Shown here: positions 11,168-21,796 of the stretch, in pieces
How positions within the stretch are numbered: the stretch's first letter is position 1
How the letters are laid out: each line of letters begins with the position of its first letter
Source: Marivirga salinae
Lineage (GTDB): Bacteria; Bacteroidota; Bacteroidia; Cytophagales; Cyclobacteriaceae
Direction of reading: 5' to 3'
NCBI RefSeq assembly: GCF_030503855.1
Contig: NZ_CP129971.1
Span: 3,472,001-3,536,000, forward strand
Length of the DNA: 64,000 nucleotides
The notes under the pieces: generated by a model
The model's database searches: none
The model's input: the letters and a program-made list of their open reading frames with translations, nothing else
What the model was told of the DNA's origin: nothing
Translations under genes and position numbers: made by a program

Positions 11168-14100
11168 ATGTTTCAAAAAATTATTTCTTTCTCCATAAAG
11201 AACAAGCTAATTGTGTTCTTTGGAGTAATCGCCTTAATTGGGGGCGGTATTTATTCAATGGGACAGCTATCCATCAATGCTGTTCCTGATATAACCAATA
11301 ATCAAGTACAAGTAGTGACGGTTAGTCTATCTTTATCCGCACAGGAAGTAGAACAATTTATCACCTATCCTATAGAAATTTCCATGGCAAACATTCCCAT
11401 GGTGGAAGAAATACGCTCGATTTCAAAATATGGTCTTTCGGTAGTCACCATTGTTTTTAAAGAAAGCGTTCCTGTTCTGGATACTCGGCAATATGTGCAA
11501 GAGCAAATCACTATTGTGAGTGATGAAATTCCTTCCAAATTGGGAGCTCCTGAACTAATGCCCATCACCACAGGGTTGGGTGAAATCTATCAATACACTT
11601 TAGAAGTCGATGAAGAACATCAAGGAGAATATTCTGCTATGGAACTTCGTACCATTCAGGATTGGATAGTGAAAAGGCAACTTTCAGGGATAAAAGGGAT
11701 AGTGGAAGTGAGTTCGTTTGGTGGCTACCTAAAGCAATATGAGGTTGCAGTGAATCCAGCACTAATGGCTCAACATAAAGTAAGTTTTCAAGAAATTATT
11801 GGAGCCCTAAATGCCAATAATGAAAATTCCGGAGGTAGTTATATTGAAAAGAATCAGAATGCCTATTACGTAAGAACTGAAGGCATGATGGTGGATTTAG
11901 ACGACATCCGAAACACATTATTAAAGTATGACGAAAAAGCGCCTGTTTTAATAAAGGATATTGGTACGGTACAATTTGGAAATGCCAAAAGATTTGGCGC
12001 TATGACCAAGGATGGAAAAGGCGAAGCTGTTGGCGGTATCACCTTAATGTTAAAAGGAGCTAATTCATCGGAAACTCTGGAATTAGTCAACGAAAGAGTG
12101 GCTGAAGTACAGAAATCCTTGCCTCAAGGCGTGAAAATTAAGCCCTATCTGGACAGATCTGATCTGGTGGGTAGAGCAATCAATACCGTAAAAACTAATT
12201 TATTGGAAGGTGGGGTAATTGTAATTTTAGTACTTATTCTCCTTTTAGGAAATTTTAGAGCAGGATTAATTGTGGCTTCTATTATTCCACTTTCATTGCT
12301 ATTTGCTTTTATCATGATGAACATTTTTGATGTGTCTGCTAACCTAATGTCGCTGGGAGCCATCGATTTCGGAATAGTAGTAGATGGAGCTGTGATTATA
12401 GTAGAAAGCATTCTGCATATTCTCTTCACTGTCCATATTGGCAAGCAATTGAGTCAATCGGAAATGGATGATATAGTGATTAACGCCTCTCAAAAGATTT
12501 ATAAATCCGCAGCCTTTGGGGTACTGATTATTTTGGTCGTATTTCTACCCATTTTATCACTTACTGGAATAGAAGGTAAAACTTTTAGACCTATGGCACA
12601 GACCGTCAGCTTTGCCATTTTAGGTGCTATGATTCTTTCTATGACTTATGTGCCTATGATGACGGCTCTTTTTCTCAAGAAAAACATAAAAAGCAGAGTC
12701 ACTTTTGCTGATAAAGTGATGAAAAAATTAAAAGCAGCTTATAAACCCGTTTTAAATTCTTCACTACAGAATCCTAAGCTTACTATTTCATTATCAGTGA
12801 TTCTGCTGGCGATTTCACTCTTTATTTTCAGTAGAATGGGATCTGAATTTATTCCACAGCTGGAAGAAGGAGATTTAGCCATGCAGATGACTTTACCTCC
12901 AGGCTCTTCATTGGAACAAAGTATAGCGACTAGTACCAAAGCCGAACGCATATTGATGGAAAATTTTCCTGAAGTTGAATCAGTGGTTTCAAAAATTGGT
13001 ACTGCTGAAGTACCTACCGACCCTATGTCTATTGAATTGGCTGATATTATGATCATTCTAAAACCAAAAGACGAATGGACGACTGCAGAGGATCGTTTTG
13101 ATTTAATAGAAAAAATGGAGGAGAAATTGGCTGTTATCCCAACGGCAATATTTGAATTTACTCAGCCTATTCAATTAAGATTTAATGAATTGATTACGGG
13201 AGCTAAATCCGATATAGCGGTTAAAATATATGGTGAAGATTTAGCTAAACTGGCAGATTATGGAAATCAGGCAGCAGAAATTATAAAAGAAGTGCCTGGT
13301 GCTGCTGATGTGAAGGTAGAACAGACGGAAGGTTTAGCCCAATGGGTTATTAGCTATAATAGAAAAAAAGCAGCTCAATATGGCGTATCCACAGAGGAAT
13401 TAAACAGCATTGTTCGAGCAGCTTATGCCGGTGAAAATGCAGGATTCATATTTGAGGGTGAGCGTAAATTTGAACTGGTGGTCAGATTAAAAGAATCCTA
13501 TAGAAATTCTATTGATTTGGATAAGCTCACCATCAAAAGTCAAGGTGGTCAAATTATTCCTTTATCAGAAGTAGCCAAATGGGAATATCAAGAAGGTCCT
13601 TTGCAGATTTCGAGAGATGACACTCGCAGAAGAGTAGTTGTCGGAACCAATGTGAGAGATAGAGATATTGCTGGACTTGTAGCAGAAATAGAATCTAATT
13701 TGGATAATAAACTAAAAATGGAGCCTGGCTATTCTATTAAATATGGTGGACAATTTGAAACCTTGGAAAAAGCAAGGAATAGACTCGCAATTGCTGTTCC
13801 TGTAGCCTTATTATTGATTTTCATCTTGCTCTATTTTGCTTTCGGAAAAGTGAAATATGCCTTATTAATCTATTCCGCTGTACCGCTTTCCGCCATTGGT
13901 GGAGTGTTGGCATTGTGGATTAGAGATATGCCATTTAGTATTTCTGCAGGAGTTGGATTTATTGCACTTTTTGGTGTGGCCGTATTGAATGGAATTGTAC
14001 TTATTAGCCATTTAAATGATTTAAAGAATGAAAAAGAAATGGATTTAATTCAATTAATCAAAACAGGAAGTACCGATAGATTAAGACCTGTTGTCATGAC

Positions 14101-15487
14101 TGCTATGGTAGCTTCTTTAGGTTTTCTTCCTATGGCACTGTCCACTTCAAGTGGTGCTGAAGTACAGAAACCTTTGGCTTCCGTAGTGATTGGTGGTTTG
14201 ATCACCGCTACTTTCTTAACATTGGTTGTATTGCCTTCTTTGTATTATCTCATGAATAAAAATAAGGGTAAATCATCTTCTAAACTGATTCCAATTGTGT
14301 TGCTGATGCTTTTCAGTTTCTTAGGATTTAATCAAAATGTACATGCTCAAGAACTAAACAAAGAGCCTGATGCATTGAGTGTGATGATACAAAATGCAAT
14401 GGAGCAAAATCCTCAAATCCAGAATGCTAAATTGAGAATAGAACAAGCTGAAAGTTTTAAAACGCAGTCTTTTGAAATTCCTTCTACCAATATCAATTAC
14501 CAAAGAGGTCAGCTAGATGGACCTGAGATTGATTATAGCTGGAATGTGCAACAGTCATTTGGAAACATTCCTGCTAATTTCAGAAGGCAAAAAATGGCAA
14601 GTGCTCAGATTGAATTAGCTCAACAGGAATTTCATTTAGCCAAAAAGGAAATTTCAAGCGAGATTAGAAAAGCCTGGAATGAATGGACCTTCAGTTTGAA
14701 GCAAGTTGATTTCTTACAAGAACAAGCTAAACTTTTAAAGAAAAGCATGGAGCAAGCAGAGGAAATGGTTGAAAAAGGCGAAAGCGGAAAACTGGAAACC
14801 TTAAGTTTATCCGGACAATTAATGAGCATTGAAAATGAATTAATTAAAGGCCGTAAAATGCTCAATGATAACATTCAAGCACTAAAGCAATTATGCTTTT
14901 GCGATCAATTGCCTGATTCTGTTTTGGACTACAGTCGTTACGCATGGACTAATTCATTGGATTCTTTGACTTTGGACCCTGCTTTTATGCAAAGAAACGA
15001 GCAACAACTATTAACAGCAGAAACTCAAATCAAAGTAGGCAAAGCTCAGTATTTTCCAAATGCTTATATAGGCTATGTGAACCAAAGTTTACAAAATGTA
15101 ACAGGTTATCAGAGCGTACAAGTAGGCATTAGCATACCTATAGTTTACAATGGAGTAAAAGGAAAGATTGAGGAATTGAAAATCGAAAAGGAGATTCAAG
15201 AATCCACTTTAGATTGGGAAAATAATGAAAGAAACCAAAGGCTGATAAGCGCTAAGAATGATTTTGAAAATTATAATGCACTCATTGACAAAAGCACTTC
15301 CATGATGGAAGAACTGGATGATTTGCAATCATCATCGGCTGAAGCACTCCAAATAGGAGAACTGAACTTTTATGAATTTGTGCAAAATTTAACAGCGCTT
15401 TACAACATTCAAAAAACCAATTTAGAGCTCCAAAAAGAGATCGCCAATATTTCAATTGAATTACAATATTTAACAGAAAGAAAATGA
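11168..15487 (+). CDS. CzcA-type RND heavy-metal efflux pump fused to TolC-like outer-membrane domain
   Basis: Proton-driven exporter of divalent metal ions. Residues 1 to about 1030 are a complete HME-type RND permease with 12 membrane helices and two large periplasmic loops. The fourth-helix motif GAIDFGIVVDGAVIIVE (D400, D406, E413) is the CzcA pattern associated with Zn/Co/Cd rather than the CusA Cu/Ag pattern. After helix 12, a further hydrophobic stretch ending in NVHAQ (about 1040-1060) looks like a signal sequence, and residues about 1065-1439 are a TolC/CzcC-type outer-membrane factor domain with long coiled coils. One gene thus supplies the inner and outer channel. The lipoprotein adaptor follows. 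Such fusions are known in Bacteroidota. Confidence 0.95.
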   Translation: MFQKIISFSIKNKLIVFFGVIALIGGGIYSMGQLSINAVPDITNNQVQVVTVSLSLSAQEVEQFITYPIEISMANIPMVEEIRSISKYGLSVVTIVFKESVPVLDTRQYVQEQITIVSDEIPSKLGAPELMPITTGLGEIYQYTLEVDEEHQGEYSAMELRTIQDWIVKRQLSGIKGIVEVSSFGGYLKQYEVAVNPALMAQHKVSFQEIIGALNANNENSGGSYIEKNQNAYYVRTEGMMVDLDDIRNTLLKYDEKAPVLIKDIGTVQFGNAKRFGAMTKDGKGEAVGGITLMLKGANSSETLELVNERVAEVQKSLPQGVKIKPYLDRSDLVGRAINTVKTNLLEGGVIVILVLILLLGNFRAGLIVASIIPLSLLFAFIMMNIFDVSANLMSLGAIDFGIVVDGAVIIVESILHILFTVHIGKQLSQSEMDDIVINASQKIYKSAAFGVLIILVVFLPILSLTGIEGKTFRPMAQTVSFAILGAMILSMTYVPMMTALFLKKNIKSRVTFADKVMKKLKAAYKPVLNSSLQNPKLTISLSVILLAISLFIFSRMGSEFIPQLEEGDLAMQMTLPPGSSLEQSIATSTKAERILMENFPEVESVVSKIGTAEVPTDPMSIELADIMIILKPKDEWTTAEDRFDLIEKMEEKLAVIPTAIFEFTQPIQLRFNELITGAKSDIAVKIYGEDLAKLADYGNQAAEIIKEVPGAADVKVEQTEGLAQWVISYNRKKAAQYGVSTEELNSIVRAAYAGENAGFIFEGERKFELVVRLKESYRNSIDLDKLTIKSQGGQIIPLSEVAKWEYQEGPLQISRDDTRRRVVVGTNVRDRDIAGLVAEIESNLDNKLKMEPGYSIKYGGQFETLEKARNRLAIAVPVALLLIFILLYFAFGKVKYALLIYSAVPLSAIGGVLALWIRDMPFSISAGVGFIALFGVAVLNGIVLISHLNDLKNEKEMDLIQLIKTGSTDRLRPVVMTAMVASLGFLPMALSTSSGAEVQKPLASVVIGGLITATFLTLVVLPSLYYLMNKNKGKSSSKLIPIVLLMLFSFLGFNQNVHAQELNKEPDALSVMIQNAMEQNPQIQNAKLRIEQAESFKTQSFEIPSTNINYQRGQLDGPEIDYSWNVQQSFGNIPANFRRQKMASAQIELAQQEFHLAKKEISSEIRKAWNEWTFSLKQVDFLQEQAKLLKKSMEQAEEMVEKGESGKLETLSLSGQLMSIENELIKGRKMLNDNIQALKQLCFCDQLPDSVLDYSRYAWTNSLDSLTLDPAFMQRNEQQLLTAETQIKVGKAQYFPNAYIGYVNQSLQNVTGYQSVQVGISIPIVYNGVKGKIEELKIEKEIQESTLDWENNERNQRLISAKNDFENYNALIDKSTSMMEELDDLQSSSAEALQIGELNFYEFVQNLTALYNIQKTNLELQKEIANISIELQYLTERK

Positions 15488-15608
15488 AATCGACATTAAA
15501 AATTCAAATTCGAATTTTATATCAACCGAAGATGAATTTTTAATCAAAGATTCCATCCCGTCCTCTGGTACGGGACAAGTAATGACTCTAAAAAACAATA
15601 ATATACAT

Positions 15609-16706
15609 ATGAAACTTATAAATATAATTATCCTAACATCCGTACTAGCTTTTATGGCTTGTAGTGGAAAAGAAGAAACAGTTGTTGAAGAACAGCAAGA
15701 GAAAAAAAATGAAATATCCTTATCGGAAGATCAGGTGGAAAACACCAATTTGAAAGTAGGGAAATTAAAAAAGGCACCCTTAGATAAAAAGCTAACAACG
15801 ATAGGTGAACTAGCCGTTGCTCCTAAAGATATAGCGGAATTACATCTTGTTCATCATGCTTTTATAGAAGGAACTGAGATTTTGCCTGGTGAAACGGTAA
15901 AGAAAGGGCAAGTTTTGGCCACTTTCTCCCATCCCGACATCCTTACTTTGCAAAGTAATTATCTCGCATCAATCAATAACCTAAAGAAATTGGAAGCAGA
16001 TTATAATAGGAAGAAAAGCCTAGTAGAGAATCAATCTATATCATTAAAAAGCTTTCAGGAAGCTGAGGCTCAAAATTTTGAAGCTAAAGTGAATACAGAC
16101 AGCAAAAAAAGCATGCTTCAAAAATTAGGGATAAATGCTGCAAGCTTGCAAAAAGGAAATTTACAAAATGTTCTAAGCCTAAGAGCACCATTCAGCGGTG
16201 TAATCACAGAAGTGAATATCAGTAAAGGCATGCTGATTGAGACTAGTCAAAGCCTTTTTGAATTAGTGAATTTGGATGAAATGCATTTGGAATTCAATGT
16301 TTTTCCAAAAGATGTAGATCAATTAAAAGAAGGCCAAAGCGTAAGCTTTAAACTTCCTGAAGGGAAAAATTGGCATGAAAGCACACTTCATTTCATCAAT
16401 AAAAAAGTGAGTGATAATAGCGTCTTAGCGCATGCAGATTTACCCAAAACAGTCAATCTTCCTTTAGGCGCACAATTGGAAGTTCAGGTGCATATAAAAA
16501 CCGACAGTTTATTGCTGATGCCAAAAAAGGGAATCCTGAAGCAAGGAGATCAAATTTATATTTTTGAAGAAATCTCTAAAGGCAACTATAAAAAAATGGA
16601 AGTAAAAGCTTTAGATGAAAATGAGGATTATATCGGAATTAATCCTGAAGATTTGGATCAAAGTAAAAATTATGTGACAGCAGGTGCTTATTATTTGAAT
16701 GAATGA
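15609..16706 (+). CDS. RND efflux periplasmic adaptor lipoprotein (CzcB/CusB-like)
   Basis: Membrane-fusion protein that joins the inner RND pump to the outer channel. The chosen ATG at 15609 gives a lipoprotein signal (MKLINIIILTSVLAFMAC) with lipobox FMAC; an upstream in-frame ATG at 15582 would add nine polar residues before the signal and is less likely. After a Glu-rich linker come the barrel/lipoyl half-motif (LHLVHHAFIEGTEILPGE), a helical hairpin (about 125-165), the second lipoyl half (LRAPFSGVITEVNISKG) and a beta-barrel (LDEMHLEFNVFPKD). The protein follows the pump gene by 121 bases in the same direction, and no third gene for an outer-membrane factor is present, consistent with the fusion in the pump. 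Confidence 0.93.
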   Translation: MKLINIIILTSVLAFMACSGKEETVVEEQQEKKNEISLSEDQVENTNLKVGKLKKAPLDKKLTTIGELAVAPKDIAELHLVHHAFIEGTEILPGETVKKGQVLATFSHPDILTLQSNYLASINNLKKLEADYNRKKSLVENQSISLKSFQEAEAQNFEAKVNTDSKKSMLQKLGINAASLQKGNLQNVLSLRAPFSGVITEVNISKGMLIETSQSLFELVNLDEMHLEFNVFPKDVDQLKEGQSVSFKLPEGKNWHESTLHFINKKVSDNSVLAHADLPKTVNLPLGAQLEVQVHIKTDSLLLMPKKGILKQGDQIYIFEEISKGNYKKMEVKALDENEDYIGINPEDLDQSKNYVTAGAYYLNE

Positions 16707-16732
16707 TAAGCGGTCTATCAGATATATAGAAT

Positions 16733-16778
16733 TGAGATTCAAGATTGTAATATCAATCTTGAATCTCATGTCTTTTTA
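16733..16778 (+). terminator. Terminator after metal-efflux module
   Basis: A perfect 15-bp stem (16733-16747 with 16754-16768) closes a TAATAT loop and is followed by TGTCTTTTTA. It lies 26 bases after the adaptor stop codon. Confidence 0.85.
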
Positions 16779-16882
16779 TAGAAAGTGCTAGTACAAATTC
16801 CTGATTAAGTCGGTACAAATGAGAACAAAAATCAATGTTTTCTGCACTGAAACATCAATTATTCTCAATATTTTTTTTTTCC

Positions 16883-17051
16883 GTGCGTCATCCCTTTGAA
16901 GAAAGGGATCTTGTCCTATTGAAACGAAGTTTCAATAAAGTATCAATTGGCAATTTCTTCCTAAATATGTACTCTCTACACTACCAATCTCATTCTTAAT
17001 ATTTTAACCTTTGGTTAAAATCAATAGATTCCTGCCTTCGCAGGAATGACG
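16883..17051 (+). repeat. Composite palindromic element, copy 2
   Basis: Left hairpin ATCCCTTT-GAA-GAAAGGGAT, then ATTGAAAC-GAA-GTTTCAAT, an unconserved centre of about 55 bp, ATTTTAACC-TTT-GGTTAAAAT, and right hairpin TTCCTGC-CTTC-GCAGGAA. The two end hairpins no longer match each other, but each still pairs internally. The GCGTCAT/ATGACG tips are retained. Orientation is the same as copy 3. Confidence 0.85.
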
Positions 17052-17184
17052 TTCTAATCTAATTTGGTGCTTTACAAAAGAAATTCATGGGCTTGAAAGA
17101 AATGCATTTAAGCTTACACCAAAATAATCGATGGCGTAAGAGCAATAATGTAAGATTTAAGACTTTGAATACCCAGTCTTGAGC

Positions 17185-18099
17185 CTAGGCAGTTAAAAAC
17201 GTCCAAGCCACTATCCTACTAGTCTTATTGCCATGACTCATTTCAATGGTTTCAATCTCCTTTGCTCCTGCTTGTTTGATGGCATCATATATTCGTTTTA
17301 GATTGGAGGATTTCGAAACCAATGTGGTAAACCAGCGCACAGAATGAGAATGGTATTTACTCTGGACCGCCATATTGGTGATGAATTTCAATTCCCCTCC
17401 TTCAGTCCATAATTCGTTGCTTTTTCCTCCGAAGTTTAGGGTCGGCTTTTCTCCTTTTCTAAATTTTTTGAGGTTCTTTAGCTTTCTAGTCGTACCTTTT
17501 TCCGCTTCTTCAGCTGAACTGTGAAATGGCGGATTGCAAATACTCACATCATAGTATTCATGCTTTTTGACAATGCCTTTGAATATATCAGTGGATTTGT
17601 ATTGTTTCCTGATTTCGATTTTATCCTGAAGTGACGGATTTTCAGAAATAATTTTTTCTGCTGCAGCAAAGGCTTTTGGGTCAATTTCTGAACCTACAAA
17701 ATTCCAACCGAATTGCTGTGAACCTAAAATAGGGTAAATACAACTGGCACCAGTTCCAATATCCAGGCATCTTATTAAGTCACCTTTTACCTCCACTCCT
17801 TTTCTCTTTTTAGTCAGGAATTCATCTATATGAAATAAATAATCTGCTCTACCCGGAATTGGCGGACATAAATAACCATCCGGAATATCCCAATATTTTA
17901 AATCGTAATGTTGTAATAAAAGTGCTTTATTCAATGCCTTAACCGCTTTTGGATCAGCAAAATCAATCGTCTGACTATCATATTGATTGGTAAAAATAAA
18001 GGCTTCTAATTCAGGAAGCGTTTTTGCTAAACTTTCCAGATCATATCTTTTATTAAATGGATTATTGGGATGCAGGCTTGACTTTTGTGGAGTGGGCAT
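17185..18099 (-). CDS. rlmF: 23S rRNA (adenine-1618-N6)-methyltransferase RlmF
   Basis: Transfers a methyl group from SAM to N6 of A1618 in 23S rRNA. The 304-residue protein has the characteristic N-terminus SSLHPNNPFNKRYDL, the SAM motif CLDIGTGASCIYP, and the catalytic N6-adenine motif NPPFHSS, followed by the family-specific LNFGGKSNELWTEGGE block. A longer reading from TTG at 18126 is possible, but that codon overlaps a promoter -7 box (18124-18131), and the ATG at 18099 aligns with the start of E. coli RlmF, so I chose the ATG. The gene faces icmF's end and converges with the metal-efflux module. Confidence 0.95.
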   Translation of the reverse strand: MPTPQKSSLHPNNPFNKRYDLESLAKTLPELEAFIFTNQYDSQTIDFADPKAVKALNKALLLQHYDLKYWDIPDGYLCPPIPGRADYLFHIDEFLTKKRKGVEVKGDLIRCLDIGTGASCIYPILGSQQFGWNFVGSEIDPKAFAAAEKIISENPSLQDKIEIRKQYKSTDIFKGIVKKHEYYDVSICNPPFHSSAEEAEKGTTRKLKNLKKFRKGEKPTLNFGGKSNELWTEGGELKFITNMAVQSKYHSHSVRWFTTLVSKSSNLKRIYDAIKQAGAKEIETIEMSHGNKTSRIVAWTFLTA

Positions 18100-18123
18100 T
18101 TTTAATGATTTAAAATAGTAAGG

Positions 18124-18131
18124 CAAAGATA
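18124..18131 (-). promoter_or_regulatory. -7 box for rlmF
   Basis: On the minus strand TATCTTTG matches TAnnTTTG, 24 bases before the ATG at 18099. No good TTG is seen 19 bases upstream. The box decides the start codon, since the alternative TTG lies inside it. Confidence 0.5.
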
Positions 18132-18351
18132 GGCTTAATTATGAGGGGATTTAAATATTATGATTTAAGAAATTGATTTTAGAATTCAGTTTAAACATTT
18201 AATAAATTCTATGTTGCAAACTAATGTAGTTTAATAGATGCATCTACAATATAAAATCTTTGCTACTCAATTTATAGTCTAATGATTTTGTTCCATTTGT
18301 ACCCGCATAAATGTACGGGGCAGGTTTTATTGAGACTTTGTTATTTGATAT
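18132..18351. other. Spacer between rlmF and icmF
   Basis: About 300 bases separate the rlmF ATG from the icmF stop. Apart from the rlmF -7 box and the icmF terminator, this is AT-rich sequence with no coding frame or recognisable repeat. Confidence 0.6.
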
Positions 18352-18382
18352 AAAAAAAAGCACGGCTCAAACCGTGCTTTTC
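18352..18382 (-). terminator. Terminator after icmF
   Basis: The minus strand reads AAGCACGG-TTTGAG-CCGTGCTT followed by a run of T residues, 25 bases after the icmF stop. The other strand also has four T residues after the hairpin. Confidence 0.9.
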
Positions 18383-18406
18383 TATTATCATATACTGGGT
18401 TATTAA

Positions 18407-21400
18407 TTACATATTTCTTCTGTATTGGCCTCCGACCTCAAACATCGCATTCGTAATCTGACCTAAAGAACAGAACTTAGTAGCTTCCATCAATTCAGCA
18501 AAAAGGTTTTCATTTTTAATGGCTGCCTTTTGCAATCTGTCTAAACTTTCTTTTGCCTCTTTCTCAAATCGATCGTTCAGTAAATTAAGCGTTTCAATTT
18601 GATATTCTTTCTCCTCTTTAGTAGCTCTAATTACCTCACCTGGCGTTACCGTTGGCGAACCTTTAGAATTCAAGAAGGTATTTACACCAATAATCGGGAA
18701 TTCACCTGTATGCTTTAAAGTTTCATAATACAAGCTTTCTTCTTGTATTTTTCCACGCTGATACATGGTTTCCATAGCACCTAAAACGCCTCCACGTTCT
18801 GTAATTCTATCGAATTCTTTTAATACTGCTTCTTCTACTAAGTCCGTCAATTCTTCAATGATGAAAGAACCTTGGATTGGGTTTTCATTTTTCGTTAAGC
18901 CTAATTCTTTATTGATGATCAACTGAATTGCCATGGCTCTTCTTACTGAATTCTCAGTAGGCGTAGTAATCGCCTCATCATAAGCATTAGTGTGCAGCGA
19001 GTTACAGTTATCATAAATCGCATACAAAGCCTGCAAGGTTGTTCTAATATCATTAAAATCAATCTCTTGAGCGTGCAATGAACGTCCTGAAGTTTGGATG
19101 TGGTATTTCAACATCTGTGCTCTGGAGTTTGCTCCGTATTTCTGCTTTAAAGCTTTCGACCATATTCTTCTGGCTACTCTTCCTATCACCGCATATTCAG
19201 GATCAACTCCATTCGAGAAGAAGAAAGATAGGTTTGGACCAAATTTATTGATGTCCATTCCTCTACTTAGGTAATATTCCACATAAGTGAAACCATTCGC
19301 TAAAGTAAATGCCAATTGTGTAATCGGATTAGCACCAGCTTCTGCAATATGATATCCTGAAATAGAAACAGAATAGAAGTTACGAACTTGATTTTTGATG
19401 AAATACTCTTGCACATCTCCCATCAATCGTAAAGCAAATTCAGTAGAGAAAATACAAGTGTTCTGTGCCTGATCTTCTTTTAGGATATCCGCTTGAACCG
19501 TACCACGAACAACCGCCATAGTCTCAAATTTTATTTTCTCGTAAACATCTTTCGGTAAAACCTGATCTCCAGTCACACCCAAAAGCATCAAACCTAAACC
19601 GTTATGATTTGCTGGTAATTCACCTCTATATTGTGGTCTATCCGAGCCTCTTTCCTTGAAAATTTTATCAATTTTCTTATTTACTTCAGCTTCTAAGCCA
19701 TTCTCTTTGATGTATTTCTCACATTGCTGATCAACCGCTGCATTCATGAAAAATCCTAAAAGCATTGGAGCCGGACCATTAATAGTCATGGAAACGGAAG
19801 TCATTGCATCAGCTAGATCAAAGCCTGAATATAACTTCTTCGCGTCATCCAAACAGCAGATACTTACTCCTGAATTACCAATTTTACCGTAAATATCAGG
19901 TCTGTAATCCGGGTCGTTTCCGTAAAGCGTTACAGAATCAAATGCAGTAGACAAACGCTTAGCAGGCATATCCATACTTACATAATGGAATCGCTTATTG
20001 GTTCTTTCTGGTCCGCCTTCACCGGCAAACATACGAGTTGGGTCTTCCCCTTCTCTTTTAAAAGGATAAATCCCGGCTGTATAAGGAAATTCACCTGGGA
20101 CATTTTCTCTCAAATTCCATCTCAATAAATCTCCCCAGCTTTTGTATTTTGGTAAAGAAACTTTTGGAATTTGACTGTGAGATAATGATTCCGTATGTGT
20201 CTTAATCTTGATTTCTTTATCCCTAACCTTAAATGAATAGATAGGGTCTTTATATTTCTGAACTTTATCGCCCCATTCTTCTATTATTAATTTATTTTTA
20301 GGGTCGAAATTCAGCTCTTCTTTGGCATAGGCTTCCTCCAATCCTTTGATTAATCGGTCTTTATCCTCTAATTCAGAATCTTTTAAAGTCTCTATTGATT
20401 TTCTGTAGCCATAAAGCTTATCTGCAACTTCTGCTTGTTGCTCCACCCATTCATCATAACCTCTATTGTTTTCAGAAATTTCTGACAAATAACGGGTTCT
20501 GTTTGGCGGAATAATGAATACTTTCTCCGACATTTCATCGGTAATTTCAAAAGTAGAGTTCAGATCAGCACCTGATTTTTCTACTACCTTATCCATTAAA
20601 GTTTTGTATAAAGCGTTGGTTCCAGGATCATTGAATTGAGAAGCAATGGTACCATAAACTGGCATATCGTCCACTTTAGCTTCCCATAATCCATGGTTAC
20701 GCTGATATTGCTTTTTCACATCACGCAAAGCATCCAAAGCACCACGTTTGTCAAATTTATTTAGGGCAATAATGTCGGCAAAATCCAACATGTCGATTTT
20801 TTCCAACTGAGTTGCCGCTCCATATTCAGGAGTCATCACATAAAGCGAGGCATCAGAATAATCTAAAATCTGCGTATCAGACTGCCCAATACCAGAGGTT
20901 TCTAATATAATGAGATCAAATTTTGCCGCTTTTAAGATAGAAACAGCATCTTTCACATATTTGGAAATGGATAAATTACTTTGACGAGTAGCCAATGAAC
21001 GCATATAAACACGTTCGTGGTTGATGGCATTCATTCGGATTCTATCCCCTAAAAGTGCTCCACCCGTTTTTCTTTTGGATGGATCAACAGATATAATTCC
21101 AATGTTTTTGTCTTTGAAGTCAAGTAAAAATCTGCGAACTAATTCATCCACTAAAGATGATTTTCCAGCTCCACCAGTACCTGTAATTCCCAAAACCGGA
21201 ACAGAAAGTTCTTTTGCCTTTTCCCTGATTTTATCTAATTCCGCATTACTTTCTTCCGGGAAATTTTCAGCTGCTGAAATTAGTCGTGCAATGGCTTTTA
21301 CGTCTTGCTTGTCAACACGCCCAACTTCGCCATTCAAATTCTGACCGGTTGGATAATCACTTTGCTGTACCAAATCATTGATCATACCTTGCAAGCCCAT

Positions 21401-21796
21401 TTCCCTTCCATCATCTGGAGAATAGATTCTAGAAATGCCGTAATCATGCAATTCTTTGATTTCTTCCGGAAGGATTACTCCTCCTCCACCGCCAAAAATC
21501 TTGATATGACCAGCACCTTTTTCTTTAAGCAGGTCGTGCATGTATTTGAAGTATTCCGTATGACCACCTTGATAGGAAGTCATGGCAATGGCTTGTGCAT
21601 CTTCCTGAATAGCAGTGTTTACCACTTCTTCCACGGAACGATCATGCCCAAGGTGAATTACTTCACAGCCAGTGGATTGAATGATTCTTCGCATCACATT
21701 GATAGCCGCATCATGCCCATCGAAAAGGGAAGCAGCGGTTACTATGCGGACGTTATTTTTAGGTTTATAAGGAGCTACAGTTTGATGTGCAGACAT
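18407..21796 (-). CDS. icmF: Fused isobutyryl-CoA mutase IcmF (B12-dependent)
   Basis: Adenosylcobalamin-dependent mutase that interconverts isobutyryl-CoA and n-butyryl-CoA (or a similar acyl-CoA pair) and carries its own G-protein chaperone. Residues 15-150 are the B12-binding domain with the cobalt-ligand histidine H28 in FDGHDAA. Residues about 200-420 are a MeaB-like GTPase with Walker A GTGGAGKS (206-213). Residues about 560-1129 are the mutase barrel. The substrate-site position that is Arg in methylmalonyl-CoA mutase (VRNT) is Gln778 here (AQNT), and the [20 protein letters not shown] block is IcmF-like; both argue against a methylmalonyl-CoA mutase. At 1129 residues it is close to known IcmF proteins. 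It is monocistronic. Confidence 0.94.
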   Translation of the reverse strand: MSAHQTVAPYKPKNNVRIVTAASLFDGHDAAINVMRRIIQSTGCEVIHLGHDRSVEEVVNTAIQEDAQAIAMTSYQGGHTEYFKYMHDLLKEKGAGHIKIFGGGGGVILPEEIKELHDYGISRIYSPDDGREMGLQGMINDLVQQSDYPTGQNLNGEVGRVDKQDVKAIARLISAAENFPEESNAELDKIREKAKELSVPVLGITGTGGAGKSSLVDELVRRFLLDFKDKNIGIISVDPSKRKTGGALLGDRIRMNAINHERVYMRSLATRQSNLSISKYVKDAVSILKAAKFDLIILETSGIGQSDTQILDYSDASLYVMTPEYGAATQLEKIDMLDFADIIALNKFDKRGALDALRDVKKQYQRNHGLWEAKVDDMPVYGTIASQFNDPGTNALYKTLMDKVVEKSGADLNSTFEITDEMSEKVFIIPPNRTRYLSEISENNRGYDEWVEQQAEVADKLYGYRKSIETLKDSELEDKDRLIKGLEEAYAKEELNFDPKNKLIIEEWGDKVQKYKDPIYSFKVRDKEIKIKTHTESLSHSQIPKVSLPKYKSWGDLLRWNLRENVPGEFPYTAGIYPFKREGEDPTRMFAGEGGPERTNKRFHYVSMDMPAKRLSTAFDSVTLYGNDPDYRPDIYGKIGNSGVSICCLDDAKKLYSGFDLADAMTSVSMTINGPAPMLLGFFMNAAVDQQCEKYIKENGLEAEVNKKIDKIFKERGSDRPQYRGELPANHNGLGLMLLGVTGDQVLPKDVYEKIKFETMAVVRGTVQADILKEDQAQNTCIFSTEFALRLMGDVQEYFIKNQVRNFYSVSISGYHIAEAGANPITQLAFTLANGFTYVEYYLSRGMDINKFGPNLSFFFSNGVDPEYAVIGRVARRIWSKALKQKYGANSRAQMLKYHIQTSGRSLHAQEIDFNDIRTTLQALYAIYDNCNSLHTNAYDEAITTPTENSVRRAMAIQLIINKELGLTKNENPIQGSFIIEELTDLVEEAVLKEFDRITERGGVLGAMETMYQRGKIQEESLYYETLKHTGEFPIIGVNTFLNSKGSPTVTPGEVIRATKEEKEYQIETLNLLNDRFEKEAKESLDRLQKAAIKNENLFAELMEATKFCSLGQITNAMFEVGGQYRRNM

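Larger units (their letters stand above)
16707..17184. other. 478-bp convergent intergenic region
   Basis: Between the adaptor gene and rlmF, which converge. It holds the adaptor terminator (16733-16778), composite element copy 2 (16883-17051), and about 130 bases of unremarkable AT-rich sequence before the rlmF stop. No gene is visible. Confidence 0.7.

Noticed and set aside
17159..17180. Terminator of rlmF (AAGACT/AGTCTT)
   Set aside because: A six-base stem with a ten-base loop and no T-run is too weak to call.
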